The notes under the pieces: model-generated | Database searches by the model: none | The model's input: only the letters and a program-made list of their open reading frames with translations | Told to the model about the DNA's origin: nothing | Assembly (NCBI GenBank): GCA_949128115.1 | Contig: OX421963.1 | Location: 36,377,979 to 36,441,978, forward strand | Source: Anaspis maculata | Lineage: Eukaryota; Arthropoda; Insecta; Coleoptera; Scraptiidae | DNA: 64,000 nucleotides | Direction: 5' to 3' | In this document: positions 22,511-34,839 of the stretch, piece after piece | How the letters are laid out: each line of letters starts with the position of its first letter | Position numbering within the stretch: the stretch's first letter is position 1 | Position numbers and translations under genes: made by a program

Positions 22511-22790
22511 CACCACAATTTTTTTTACTTTATACAACACCGCACTACAAGACTGAATGGATTTTTACTTAATTCCTCACGAATTACGGATACACTAGAT
22601 GGTGAATTTGGTATTGGATCGTATGAGTATATTCCGCATGCTATAGCTACTAGCCCATATTTTTGAGGAGGTCTAAAAGGTTTTTTGAATCCCAATTGAA
22701 TAAGGTCTACAGACCCTGCCACAGACATGTGATTGTATCTTATAGGCAATAGATGTTTTTATTTTTTTTATTTATTTTTTCTTTTTCTAA

Positions 22791-23350
22791 GGTCTACAGA
22801 ATCAGATTATTTTGGTGGCAACGCTCAAAAGTGGTGCAATTACCCCCTGCACCCCTTCGGAGGCTGGCCCTCACTTGACTCAATTTTTAGTTTTGTAACT
22901 CGGAGGATCGACAAAGAATTGCGAAAGGATTAAGATGCCGTCGCAAAACTTTCTTAAAAAAACAATGCCACATTCCTTCAAAGGAAGAATTGGGGAGGAG
23001 CCTTGCAGGTACTTTTTCTTCACTCGCCAACGTAGCCAGAAAGTGAGATTCCCGATTCTGGTTGGTTGATACTGAGGAGCCCATCCAAATTTTCGGCGAA
23101 ATCGGTTGAAAATTTTGGAAGCTCTGCCCCCACGAAAAGCGTACTTTTTGAAATTTGAAAGGCTATATATTCTCACTGTGAACTGATTTTGAGCGAGTCT
23201 TTTAATCACATCCTGATCCTCTTGCATTTCATCGATCCTCCAAATTACGAAACTGCAAGTCGATCAATTGGGACTTGTCCCCCAAGGGGGCGCAAGGGCT
23301 TACGACAACATTTTTGGGCGTTGCCTACAAAAAATCTGATTCAGTGGATC
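22791..23350. repeat. Foldback element, ~130 bp arms
   Basis: GGTCTACAGAATCAGATT at the left pairs with the complement of GATCCACTGAATCAGATT at the right. Complementarity continues over GGCAACGC and the ACTTG...GGAGGATCGA region for about 130 bp on each side, around a central 300 bp. Confidence 0.75.
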
Positions 23351-23929
23351 TTAATTGAATGAAATTAACAGAAAAATCTCATGGACCTGAGCTAATCAAG
23401 GAAGGCAGAAAAGCACCTGCTAAAAATGATGTGGAGCTTGGTCCACCAGAACTCAGAACTCAAACGGTTCAATGAAATTCGCTCTAATAAGGCATCAATA
23501 AGTCATTTTACAGAGTGAGTGAGTTGTTTGTGATCTGAGTTACCAGGGGGTCGCAGTTAAGTGACTTTCATTTTTTCAGTAGTTTATTCAAGTCACTGCC
23601 ACTGTAATTGGATTCAACTAAAACTTGACAGGCAGGTAGACAGTGTCTGAAATTCAGGTATAACCTCTAGGCCGCACCCTAGGCCAAATTGGAGCAAGTT
23701 CCATTGAGCCGCTGATGAGTTATTGATGTTTAAAAAATACAATTGTGACACCCTCTATCTTTTTTAGTGAGCATGCTCCGATTTTGCAGTAGTTGTTGAG
23801 CAAATTTTTCTTGGCAAGTCCCCCAAAACCAGAGCATGGATACATACTCCAATTTCATGCATATGTTCTACAACGACAGGAATATTTTTCCAAAGTATGG
23901 TAGGTTGAAACTGAACCATCCTGTATATT
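23351..23929. other. No gene seen
   Basis: Intronic sequence leading up to the palindrome pair; no supported feature. Confidence 0.45.
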
Positions 23930-25581
23930 AGTACAAGAAAGATAGATTTCAACCTCGGAATAAATATGGACGTCGTGAAAATTTGATATTCTGTTCAGAA
24001 TTGAGTGCTCCACAACATATCAAAAATCGCCAAAAATCGCACCCGGGGGTTTTGCGTTATTAGAGGGGGGGTTAAAATTTGTTACTTAAAATGGAGGTGA
24101 TGAAGCCCGTCAATCAATTGGAAGCAAATACGTTATGATTCGACGCATCATATCCCGTTGATACCATTTTGGCACAAAAAGTGTCGATTACTGTTGAGGG
24201 GGGGTCGTGGGGGGCGAATCTCTGCTAGGTGGTCCATTTTGTTTTTCTGGCTATGTAGAGCCGATCACGACAAGTTTGGTATCTTTTCCGACTGAATTCA
24301 ATCTCCTGAACTCGAATCCGATGTGTAAATTTGGATGAAAACAAGTTTGAACAAGTTAACTTGAAAAAACTTGTTTTTTCTTTGACAATTTTAAAGAATT
24401 TTTTTTTTCACTGTTAGAGGTATTCATCTTCCAAAAATTTTCAGGGGTCATTGGACTAAAGTGTATTCTTTACGAAAATCATCCACTTATTGTATAACTT
24501 TGATTCTCGAGTTCAAAAAATCGATTTGAACCTGAGCCGGCTCGGCGCGTCGTCTACTACTGACCAGAACACTAGAGCATGCACCTTTCAATGAAAATAG
24601 CTCAAACTTTCGAAGAGATAACAACTCATCTTTGAAAATTTTATTATATGTGTAGAATTGAATTCTCTATAACATTAACAAAAACGCAATGAATCGCACT
24701 GCAGGATTTTGAGTTATTCGAGGAGAAGGATAACATTTTTTCAAGATTCGTGCTCTATGAACTGTTACCTCTCCCCTCAAGTAACTCAAAATCCTGCCGG
24801 CGATTCATGGCGGTTTTGTTTATGTTATAGGGAATTCAATTCTGCACAGATAATCAAATTTTCAAAGATGAGTTGTTATCTCTTCGAAAGTTTGAGCTAT
24901 TTTCATTTCAAGGTGCATGCTGTAGTGTTCTGGTCAGTAGTAGACAACGCGCCGAGCCGGCTCGGGTTCAAATCGATTTTTTGAACTTGAGAAACAAAAT
25001 TATACATTGAGTGGATGATTTTCGTGAAGAATACACTTCAATCTAATGACCCCTGAAATTTTTTTGAAGATGAACACCTCTAACAGTAAAAAAGAAATTC
25101 GTCAAAATTGTCGAAGAAAAAAACAAGTTTTTTCAAGTTAACTTGTTCAAACTTGTTTTCATCCAAATTTACAGATCGGATTCGAGTTCAGGAGATTGAA
25201 TTTAGTCGGAAAAGATACCAAACTTGTTGTGATCGGTTCTACATGGCCAGAAAAACAAAATGGACTACCTAGCAGAGCTTCGCCCCCCCCCCACGACCCC
25301 CCTTCAACAGTAATTGACACTTTTTGTGTCAAAATGGTATCAACGGGATATGATGCGTCGAATCATAATGTACTTGCTTCCAATGGATTGACAAGTTTCA
25401 TCCCCTCCATTTTAAGTTGCAATTTTTTACCCCCCCTTCAATAACTCAAAACCCCCGGATGCGATTTTTGACGATTTTGAATATGTTGTAGAGCACTCAA
25501 TTCTGAACAGAATATCAAATTTTCAGGACGTCCATATTTTTTCCGAGGTTTTGCAAAATTTTTTACTATTTTTCCTGTACT
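23930..25581. repeat. 1.65 kb palindrome, copy 1 of a tandem pair
   Basis: The arms (23930 to about 24750 and about 24760-25581) are reverse complements with minor divergence. The ends are AGTACAAGAAAGATAG and the complement of AGTACAGGAAAAATAG; ATATT flanks both ends (23925-23929 and 25582-25586). Internal landmarks are AACTTGTTCAAACTTG and CCGGCTCGG. The short centre carries AGGATTTTGAGTTA and its complement. As RNA it would form a hairpin with a roughly 800-bp stem. The short frames inside are mirrored artefacts. Confidence 0.9.
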
Positions 25582-25871
25582 ATATTGGCTCATGGCCCTG
25601 GTAGCGAGAATTTGCTGAATTTGCTTCGCAGGAAAAAGAAGGTATCGATGTGGTGTAAACGCTGATCAATGGTACATATGTCTAGGATGTCAAGTTGACT
25701 TTTTTTTTTACTTTGCCGCCATCTTTGGTCCGCCATTTTGGATTTCTCTAAAAGTAATAGTAATCCGATTTAAATTAAATTTGCAAGGAATGTAAACCAC
25801 ATCAAGATACATATCCAATTTGCGACAATTGTTGCTCTGCCGTCATCTTAATTGTTTGTTCATATACCTAT
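25582..25871. repeat. Spacer repeat, copy 1
   Basis: This spacer between the two palindromes contains TATCGATGTGGTG, GCCGCCATCTTTGG and CCGCCATTTTGGATTTCTCT. Related copies follow the second palindrome at about 27521-27790 and 27791-28010, so it is part of a higher-order tandem. Confidence 0.75.
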
Positions 25872-27520
25872 AGTACAAGAAAGATAGATTTTAACCTCGG
25901 AATAAATATGGACGTCCTGAAAATTTGATATTCTGTTCAGAATTGAGTGCTCTACAACATATCCAAAATCGCCAAAAATCGCACCCAGGGGTTTTGAGTT
26001 ATTGGAGGGGGGGTAAAAAATTGCAACTTAAAATGGAGGGGATGAAACCCGTCAATCCATTGGAAGCAAATACGTTATAATTCGACGCATCATGTTTCGT
26101 TGATACCATTTTGGAACAAAAAATGTCGATCACTGTTGAAGGGGGGTCTTGGGGGGGCGAAGTCCTGCTAGGTGGTCCATTTGGTTTTTCTGGCCATGTA
26201 GGACCGATTACGACAAGTTTGGTATCTTTTCCGACTATATTCAATCTCCTGAACTCGAATCCGATGTGTTAATTTGGATGAAAACAAGTTTGAACAAGTT
26301 GACTTGAAAAAACTTGTTTTTTCTTTGACAATTTTGACGATTTTTTTGTTCACTGCTAGAGGTGTTCATCTTTGAAAAATTTTTAGGGGCCATTGAATTA
26401 AAGTGTATTCTTCACGAAAATCATCTACTCGATGTTCGACTTTGTTTCTCGAGTTTAAAAAATCGATTTGAACTTGAATCGGCCCGGCGTCGCTTCTACT
26501 ACTGACCTAAACACGACAACATGCACCTTTAAATGAAAGTAGCACAAACTATTGAAAAACTAATAACTTATCTTTGAAAATTTGAGGATTTGTGCAGAAC
26601 TGAATTCCTATAACATAAACAAAATCGCCATCAATCGCACCGCAGGATTTTGAGTTATTTGAGGAGGAGGATAACATTTTGTCAAGATTCGTACTCTATG
26701 AACTGTAACCTTTCCCCTCAAATAACTCAAAACTCAGCAGTGCGATTCATGGCGGCTTTGTTTATGTTATAGGGAATTCAATTCTGTACAGATCATCAAA
26801 TTCCCAGAGATGAGTTGTTATCTCTTCAATAGTTTGAGCTATTTTCATTGAAAGGTGCATGCTGTAGTGTTCTGGTCAGTAGTAGACGACGCGCCGGGCC
26901 GATTCAAGTTCAAATCGATTTTTTAAACTCGAGAAACAAAGTCAAACATCGAGTAGATGATTTTCGTGAAGAATACACTTCAATTCAATGGCCTCTGAAA
27001 ATTTTCCAAAGATGAACACCTCTAACAGTGCAAAAAAAATTCGTCAAAATTGTCAAAGAAAAAACAAGTTTTTCCAAGTTAACTTGTTCAAACTTGTTTT
27101 CATCCAAATTAACACATCGGATTCGAGTTCAAGAGGTTGAATATAGTCGGAAAAGATACCAAACTTGTCGTGATCGGTTCTACATGGCCAGAAAAACAAA
27201 ATGGACCACCTAGCAGGGCTTCGCCCCCCCACGACCCCCCTTCAACAGTGATAGACATTTTTTGTGCCAAAATGGTATTAACGGGATATGATGCGTCGAA
27301 TTATAACGTATTTGCTTCCAATGGAATGACGGGTTTCATCCCCTCCATTCTAAGTTGCAATTTTTTACCCCCCCCTCCAATAACTCAAAACCCCCGTGTG
27401 CGATTTTTGGCGATTTTGGATATGTTGTAGAGCAGTCAATTCTGAAAAGAATATCAAATTTTCAGGACGTCCATATTTTTTCCGAGGTTTGGCCGATTTT
27501 TTTACTATTTTTCCTGTACT
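25872..27520. repeat. 1.65 kb palindrome, copy 2 of a tandem pair
   Basis: The same element as at 23930-25581 in the same arrangement, with its centre near 26696. It has the same AGTACAAGAAAGATAG start and TTCCTGTACT end, and similarity to copy 1 runs through both arms. The two copies differ by scattered substitutions, so they are not an assembly duplicate of a single read. Confidence 0.9.
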
Positions 27521-28010
27521 ACTACTGAACATGTTTTAAAGTGATACAATTAGGAGAATTATGTCTCAACGAGAAGAGATATCGATGTGGTGCAAACGCC
27601 AATCAATTGCGTACATATCCACCATATAAAGTTGATCAATGGTTTTTGTCACTTGGTCGCCATCTTTGATCCGCCATTTTGAATTTCTCTGAAAGTGGTC
27701 CGATTTGAGTGAAATTTGCAGACGATGTGAACTTCATTAAAATACATCCGATTTTGGACAATTGATACTTCGACGCCATTTTGTGTTCGCCATATTGAAC
27801 ATGTTTTGTGATAAAAATTGTGATAAAATGTGAAAAGTGATAAAATTAGGAAAATTATGTCTCAACGAAAATAGATATCGATGTAGTGCAGACGATAGGT
27901 AATTGATAGCATTTGTGTCCAGCATGTAAAACTGACTAATGGTTTTTGTCACTTGGCCGCCATCTTTGATCTGCCATTTTGAATTTCTCTGAAATTGTAT
28001 TCGCCATATT
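27521..28010. repeat. Spacer repeat, copies 2 and 3
   Basis: Two further copies of the spacer unit, each with GAACATGTTTT, ATTATGTCTCAACGA, ATATCGATGT and CGCCATCTTTGAT, CATTTTGAATTTCTCTGAAA. Unlike copy 1, they are not separated by a palindrome. Confidence 0.75.
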
Positions 28011-28403
28011 TTTCAATTTTTGCACTTGATATTCTTTACTTATATCTACTACTATACCTACATGTAGTACTCACTTACCTATCATCTCAAAAGAAATTGC
28101 GCTATTGTAACTCGCAAACGTGTACTTACTTTTCCCGTGCTTGAAATAATGAATACAATTTTTCACCAGATTTTCATTCCTATCGAATATAGTCCGGGAG
28201 CCCACTGCAAAATTCTGGGTCGATCGCTTTTATGAAGAATTTCTGTTTCAATCGATAGTGGGCAATACGATGAATCTTCCGATACCCGACAGCCACCTTC
28301 CATCCCCTGCTATAAGGGTCGCCGCCGGTTTTAAAGATGCCCATTTTGAATCATTTTTTACACCTCTTGCTTATATAAAAAAATGTCACAATAACTGACA
28401 AAA

Positions 28404-28476
28404 GGCGAGATGGTCGAGTGGTCTAGATAAAAGTAAACGAATTCAAAGGTCAGAGGTTCTAATCTCCGCGAATACC
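28404..28476 (+). other. tRNA-like block, left foldback arm
   Basis: GGCGAGA is followed by an A-box-like TGGTCGAGTGGTC (28411-28423) and a B-box-like GGTTCTAATCTCC (28455-28467), then CGCGAATACC and a T-run that could terminate polymerase III. The D-arm resembles tRNA-Leu/Ser. The acceptor stem pairs poorly and the anticodon arm is not standard, so it is a pseudo-tRNA or a SINE head. Confidence 0.5.
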
Positions 28477-29069
28477 TTTTTTTTATTCTTTTTTTTTTTC
28501 GCATTTTAAAAGCTTGACAGACACATATCACTGTTTAATACAAAGATACCATTTTCAGTAGTTGAGGATGTTATTTCCTAGCATAAAAAACGGCTGAAAC
28601 AGACTGCAGATCAGCTGCAGAGCGGAAGAGAAACAACAGATAGATTCTTTTGGCGTGAGTTACTGCCAAATCTGTGCAGCTAAAAACGTAACAGAAAAAT
28701 TAGTTATTTAAATCTGAGCTGGCAAGAGAATGAGGGTCTTTTTTCAAAAAATATATGAAAATTTTGAAAAAAATCGAGTTTTTCGGATTTTGAAATTTTG
28801 AAATACATTCTTATACACTTTCACACCTGATTTTAGGAAACCCTTATTTTTTTCAATTCTCCACACTCCACTGGTTTTCATGGCACTCACGTTTGAAGAA
28901 AGAGCACTATACTAGGAAATGCCGTATTTTTTGTGTGAAAAAACGGCAGCATTAATAAATTTAGCGACGAAAGCTACTCCAAATTGAGAAACGTCGCCCA
29001 ATTCCGCAATTTTAAAAAGTTCAAGTAAGTCAAGCTTTTTAAATGCGAAAAAAAAGAATTAAAAAAAAA

Positions 29070-29141
29070 GTATTCGCGGAGATTAGAACCTCTGACCTTT
29101 GAATTCGTTTACTTTGATCTAGACCACTCGACCATGTCGCC
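29070..29141 (-). other. tRNA-like block, right foldback arm
   Basis: The inverted counterpart of 28404-28476, with the same A- and B-box-like motifs and the same T-run on its 3' side. The two blocks transcribe outward-in toward each other. Confidence 0.5.
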
Positions 29142-29501
29142 TTCTGTCAATCATTGTGACATTTTTTTATATAAGCAAGAGGTGTAAAAAATGATTCAAA
29201 ATGAGCATCTTTAAAACCGGCGGCGACCCTTATAGCAGGGGATGCAAGGTGGCTGTCGGGTATCAGAAGATTCATCGTATTGCCCACTATCGATTGAAAC
29301 AGAAATTCTTCATAAAAGCGATCGACCCAGAATTTTGCAGTGGGCTCCCGCACTAATATTGGCAAATGTCGAACGCCCACTCATAGAGCCCTACATGCCA
29401 AAGGAACGATTATTGCAGTACTGACTTGCTGGAGTCTGGAACTTAGATCGATTTTTGAAGGCGAACAATTCCGTTCACTAGGTAGGTACTAGGACAATTA
29501 A

Positions 29502-29998
29502 AGGGGACCACAACACAAAATACAAGTTGGTCTCAGATGAAAGAGTTGAAAAAACTAGAACGATTGCATAGGGTCTTGTAAATTTACCTATCTCATGGCA
29601 GGCGCTGCGATCATAATTAAGAACGACAATGACGTCATAGGGGCAAATTTTCACGGGCTACCTATAGCTACTCACGTGCATACCTGTACCTGATTCCGTT
29701 GGCGATGAGACGACGCGACGACGGTTTCAAGCCTGCCATAATTATTACTGATTGTTTGAAGACGATGACGTTTGTCTAAACGATAACAGCAATACCTAAT
29801 AAGACCATGGAAACGTGAATCGTGAAGATCTAGGTGAAAACATCTTCCCAAGTGACGTCACGACAATATTTTCAAAAAGCTCTATCGACTGATCGGACTC
29901 ATATAGAAAACTCAGATTTGTTCTGTATACTCTTAAACTACCTTCCCCATAAGTGAGTCAAATGAAATATAGACTCGATTTTTGTGTTGTGGTCTCCT
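29502..29998. mobile_element. TTAA-flanked (piggyBac-type) MITE
   Basis: The ends AGGGGACCACAACACAAAA and TTTTGTGTTGTGGTCTCCT are inverted, and TTAA stands at 29498-29501 and 29999-30002. Precise TTAA flanks are the mark of piggyBac-like insertion; the terminal A (rather than C) is less typical. No open frame inside. Confidence 0.65.
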
Positions 29999-30060
29999 TT
30001 AACATAATTTTTTTTTGTTCCTCAAAATACCCCTCCTCAGCAATATCACAAGAGCCGTGC

Positions 30061-30257
30061 AATGGACCTTTTCAATAAAGGCGGTCTCTCTCGCACGATT
30101 TACGTCACAGCCCCACATGACCACAGTGTGGTGCCGCGCACATCATAACGAACGGAGTTTCCCTTGGAGATATTAGGCGCCGTTATAGCTAGACACCACC
30201 AGCTGCGCGGTACGAACGCGCGCGCATTATGCCTCTTTTCTGTTGAAAAGGTCCATT
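30061..30257. repeat. Small TIR element
   Basis: AATGGACCTTTTCAA at the left and TTGAAAAGGTCCATT at the right bound a GC-richer 200 bp with GCGCGC motifs. Probably a MITE; no target duplication could be set. Confidence 0.5.
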
Positions 30258-31889
30258 ATAGCACTTTCAATTTTACAGAAGAAATTTAGATCTCTTAAAG
30301 ACAAAATGCACGAGAGAGTGACAGGAAAAAGTCATTTACACATTAGGTATATAATGGTTCGTGTTAGAGAGTAATCTTTAATTCGATTCTAGTTTTTTTT
30401 ATCATTTATTTATCACTTATGTGATTTATATAATTTATCACTACGGCATTCTAAGGGGGCGACAAAACTAACCACACAACATCAGCACTTGACAAAGCGA
30501 AACAATTTTCGCGATCACTTGAGCTTTTTGCGAATGAGCTTTCCCCGCTCGCACACTAATTAGACGTATAACGAGTGATATAATCAGGTTCTGCGCGGCT
30601 ACTTGACCAGATCAAAGAGCGCTGTGAAACCTACATGTTTATGCATAAACAATTTTCACATTTATCCTCGCATTTATCTAATCCATCGTTTGATGTGCAT
30701 CCAATGTTGCAGTAGCTCAAGACTCTCTATACATGTATAAAGTATACTTACCTGCTGTTTTTTCATGTTTGACAAAAATTTACGATTCAAAATTTTGAAA
30801 TTTTTGCTACAGAACATAAATAGACAGCAGGTAGCTTATTAAAGTTTCGAATTTCCCATATCGTTAAGGTAGAACATCGCTCAACAAAGCATAAATCATT
30901 GTGCACACCAATGAGCACCTTTAGGTAGGTACGTATCATGTTACGTGTCGTAGAATAATATTTTACGACGAATAGTTGATGATGATAGAAGTTTTGAATT
31001 TTGAAAACTCGAAAATTGCCGTGTATAACGGAGCTTAAGTACGGTTTGTGTTGACCAGTGGAAAAAGAGAAATAATTATCGGGATTGAATAATTGCTTTC
31101 ACCAAATATAAAAAAAGGTATCTTATTCCATGCTACAGATATCCCAAACAGTTAGGAGCTGGATGCGGCAATTAATCCACTTGTATAAGATTAAGATATT
31201 ACAACTTGAAGCCAGGTAATAGAAGAGCTATAAGTTTTCCGTTAGTTTGAACAATTAATTTATCAGGATTTTGCGCGCTCGACGTGAAAGGAGGATATGG
31301 ATGTTGGCAAAATAAAAGTATGGAATTTTGTGATAAATTTTATGTCGAGCACAAAAGAGACAAGCTTCACAGCATTAATTATTATTATTATTAAGCGAGA
31401 ATTTGTTCTGCATCTACGCTACGTGCTTGAAGAAGAAGCAACGTTATTTCTTTGCCTGTATACTATAACTAGTCATAAATTAGCTAAAATTAATGTACCT
31501 ATAGGTATCTACATAATTTAAAAAACTTGTAGCTCCTTCAGTTCGCTAATCTCAGCATTATTGAACTATAATATTTTAATTGTGCATAAAAAGATCGGTG
31601 GGAAAACGACAAAACCTGTAAGACGATATTAGCAGCCTTGTCTGTAACATCCACTAACAAGATCGTTCAAAAATGTAACTAGCAGTGAATTTGGGAACAC
31701 TAACAAAGCTGGATAGCATGCACTCCTGCATATGGGTCAACAGAAGAATGCGCAGGAAATATTTTGACCTTCAACGTAACCTTGAACTTGAATCTATCAG
31801 TGTTAGCATTCAAAGCATTTTCAAATTTCAAAATCGGAAGCTACTTTTGTTATTTTACATCAACAGGCAGAGGATCGGTAGCGTAGCGA
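30258..31889. other. No gene seen
   Basis: AT-rich intron sequence of gene 1. No repeat or RNA gene supported. Confidence 0.45.
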
Positions 31890-32039
31890 CTAACGGCTCG
31901 ATTCGATACCAAGTTGGGGCTGAGACCGCCGTAAGTGCGGTTACCATAGCAACGGCGGATACCAACCAATCAGACCGCTGTATTTGGCGAGTTACGCCGT
32001 CCCAAACTTTGCGCCTGCAACTTGGTATCGAGCCCTTAG
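31890..32039. repeat. Small palindromic MITE, 150 bp
   Basis: CTAACGGCTCGATTCGATAC and CCAAGTTGGGGC at the left are answered by the complement of CTAAGGGCTCGATACCAAG at the right. The interior is GC-richer than its surroundings. Confidence 0.7.
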
Positions 32040-33654
32040 TGAGATTCTGCCGTAACTGTGGGCACTGGGCAAAAGATTCCTGGCCGAATTTTTCCCTTTT
32101 CATGAAAATGTAGTAAATAAACCAAACTGCTTGAGAGAACAGGACATGATCAATTCAGAAACATTCAGGCATGGATCAAGCGTAGGTATACAAACTTTTT
32201 TTCAATTTTTGTTCGATGATAAAGCTGGTAGCCCGTTATCAGGTTCGTCAGTGCCATAAGATCCTCGACAGTGTCCATCAGGTTAAGCTGTGTTTTTGAA
32301 CCAAAAGTAATTTTGTTCTCACAAAGTTGAGTTATTCAGCCGCCACTGACGTCACTACAGACATGCGACAGACGGATAATTTGGGAAGCCTTTGGACGCA
32401 GACGCAAGTTTCAAAAACTAGATAAATGCGATAGAAACTGACGCTATATGGACTTTTCTAAACGAATTGCATGTCTTTCGAATGAAATGTGCTATTACTT
32501 GTTGCTTTTTTATCATGTTCTTCAGCTTCGGGAGGATCTACAAGCTTCTTTTTCTATACTAGCACTATGTAGAATGATAAGTTCATGTTTTTCGAAACAA
32601 ATTTTACAAAAAGTCGCTTAGAAACTCCTTAGGGCCATCTCGATAATTTGTTACACAGAAATCTGTGAAGCTCGTCGTTCCCCAAAACCAGTCGTATAAC
32701 AATACTCCTTATTAAACAAGTCTAATATACTATTTCATCTACTTCACTTTGATAATTGCCCAGAAATTGTAAATTCTGGCTCCTAAATATAGAAACGTTT
32801 GACAGGTGACACCTCCGCACTGACCTCCGCCTACCTTCTATTGACAATAATTTGTTTCTATTGGTCGAAAAACAGTTCAATAATATTCTCCATTAAAGCA
32901 CTGTTTTCGATGTAATAATGAATCCAATAGTAACGCAAAATAGATGAAGGTATATTTCTACACTTTATTTAAAGTTATCGAGAACTAGTGGAGATCAGTC
33001 GAGTGACAAACTGGAACAAATGAAGGACGCGCCCTCGGAGGCGCCAGATCTTAAAATTTGATCGAAACAAAATCAGGTGTTTTCAAAACCAATCACCAAT
33101 CTCGTTCTTTCACACCTTGTAGCTCCAATTAACCTTAATTATGAATAAAACACTTTCAGTAGCGTGCTAATTAACTAGTTTATTGTATACAAATCACATC
33201 TATTTTGATATTCTATTGTAACAATAAATGTCAATAAATCAATCCATTTTGCTTTGCTATCTGAGATTATACAACACCTATATCTAAATACTCTGCTTAC
33301 CTATGCTTCTCTCGCCAGTGTGGTTATTTGGATACTATGTATTGCTCTTAATGAGATCTGTCCCAGTAATTGATGCGAACTAAATAGTTATTAATCCTTT
33401 CGGAATCTAAGGCATTTTAAAAACACAGTTATAATTGCCAATGATAATCGGAGGAATAATAATCAAGAGCACGAGTGTCGGCATCGTGCGGCATTTAGTA
33501 GGTATACCAGTACACATTTGCCGCTATCGATTAAATTAACAATAATAATGACCATTTACCTACCACAGGTAAATGAGAGTGAACTCTTGATGAAGGTTTG
33601 AGTATGCAGAAGAAGCGCAAGAGAACAGAATACAACAAAAGTTGGAATAGTTTG
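32040..33654. other. No gene seen
   Basis: AT-rich intron sequence of gene 1 without supported features. Confidence 0.45.
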
Positions 33655-34300
33655 ATATGTACAGGGGGTCCCGAAACTTACTGACAATTTTCAAAATTAA
33701 GGTCGGTCAAGACTAATCATCGTGAGTAGAAGGCGACACAGTTTGTTTCGTGGTTATAAAAAGTGTTTACAAGTGTGTCGGTTAAGTGTCATGAACCCAA
33801 AAAGATATTATATTATCAAGGAAGCATGGGAGTTCTGTTGACAGTTGCATAAAACATTATTTAAGAACAAATTCGATTGTCGCGACTTGACGAGAATTTT
33901 GAGTCGGATTCCAATGTCGGGAAGCTCCTTCACACAACACCATTTTGGCGTGGAATGAGAAATGACTAGTATTGAGTAACATCAATAGCAAAAGATCGAC
34001 TGGAAGTATCCTGAAAACGTTGAAGGAACGATTTTCCGTTTTTAGGATTGAAAACACTTCGAGGTCTTCCAATCGATCTTTTATTATTTTGTTGCCCAAA
34101 ACTTGCCATTTCTCATTTCACGGGGAAGTGATGGCGGTGAAGGACCCTTATTTGTTTATGATAATTATTTATATTTTCAACAAAACTCCCATGCCTCCTT
34201 GATACAGTTTCTTTTTAAAAGTTGGAATTGGTTTTATCAGTTCAAAAGTTGTTTAATTTTGAAAACCGTCGATACATTTTGGGATTTCCTGTATACATAC
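33655..34300. repeat. 646 bp palindromic element
   Basis: The outer arms carry TACAGGGGGTCCCGAAAC and the complement of TACAGGAAATCCCAAAAT. Further in, AAGGAAGCATGGGAGTT pairs with AACTCCCATGCCTCCTT, and AGAAATGACTAG-type sequence pairs across a centre near 33990. Divergence between the arms is higher than in the 24-27 kb pair, so it is older. Confidence 0.7.
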
Positions 34301-34839
34301 TTATGACACAATAACGGAGCGCACCGTGCTCAAATATTATAGCTGTGTTTGTTTTAATTAAAAATTTAAAACACTGTTGACCCACATAATTTCGGACTGT
34401 AGGTACATGACATGGGAACTGAATTAATACCATTTTTTTACGTTACGTGAATTTCATCATTTCCAACGATTATGCTTCTTTCCTTTTTACCAGGCCCAAT
34501 TACTTATCAGTGGAATAATAATGATACTCTCACAAAGCTGCTTTCCGCATAAAAATGTGCCCCGCTGTGGTGAATAGATTTAATTATCATAATCAATAAT
34601 TATCAAAATATTATAGTATTTTTTCAGTTGAATCGTTCCAACTTGAAAACAACTGTCAATCACGAGGGAACAGTAGACCCGATCTGACTTAAATCTCGAG
34701 ACGTATTTCGCGATTTGCCGCCCTATTGAACTTTTTCTGTCATCGATTTAATTTTTATTGATAAAAACTAATTTTTACCCCCAAATTGCCTGTACCTTGA
34801 AAGCCGCATTCACGACAAATTCGTTTTGAGGGTTTGTTT

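Larger units (their letters stand above)
28195..29350. repeat. Foldback with a tRNA-like block in each arm
   Basis: The left arm (28195-28514) and right arm (29032-29350) are reverse complements, about 320 bp each, starting CGGGAGCCCACTGC. Reading inward, each arm has a GCCGCCGGT tract, a tRNA-like block and a T-rich tract (poly-A in the complementary arm). The central 500 bp are not repeated. The arms diverge at a few positions only. Confidence 0.85.
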
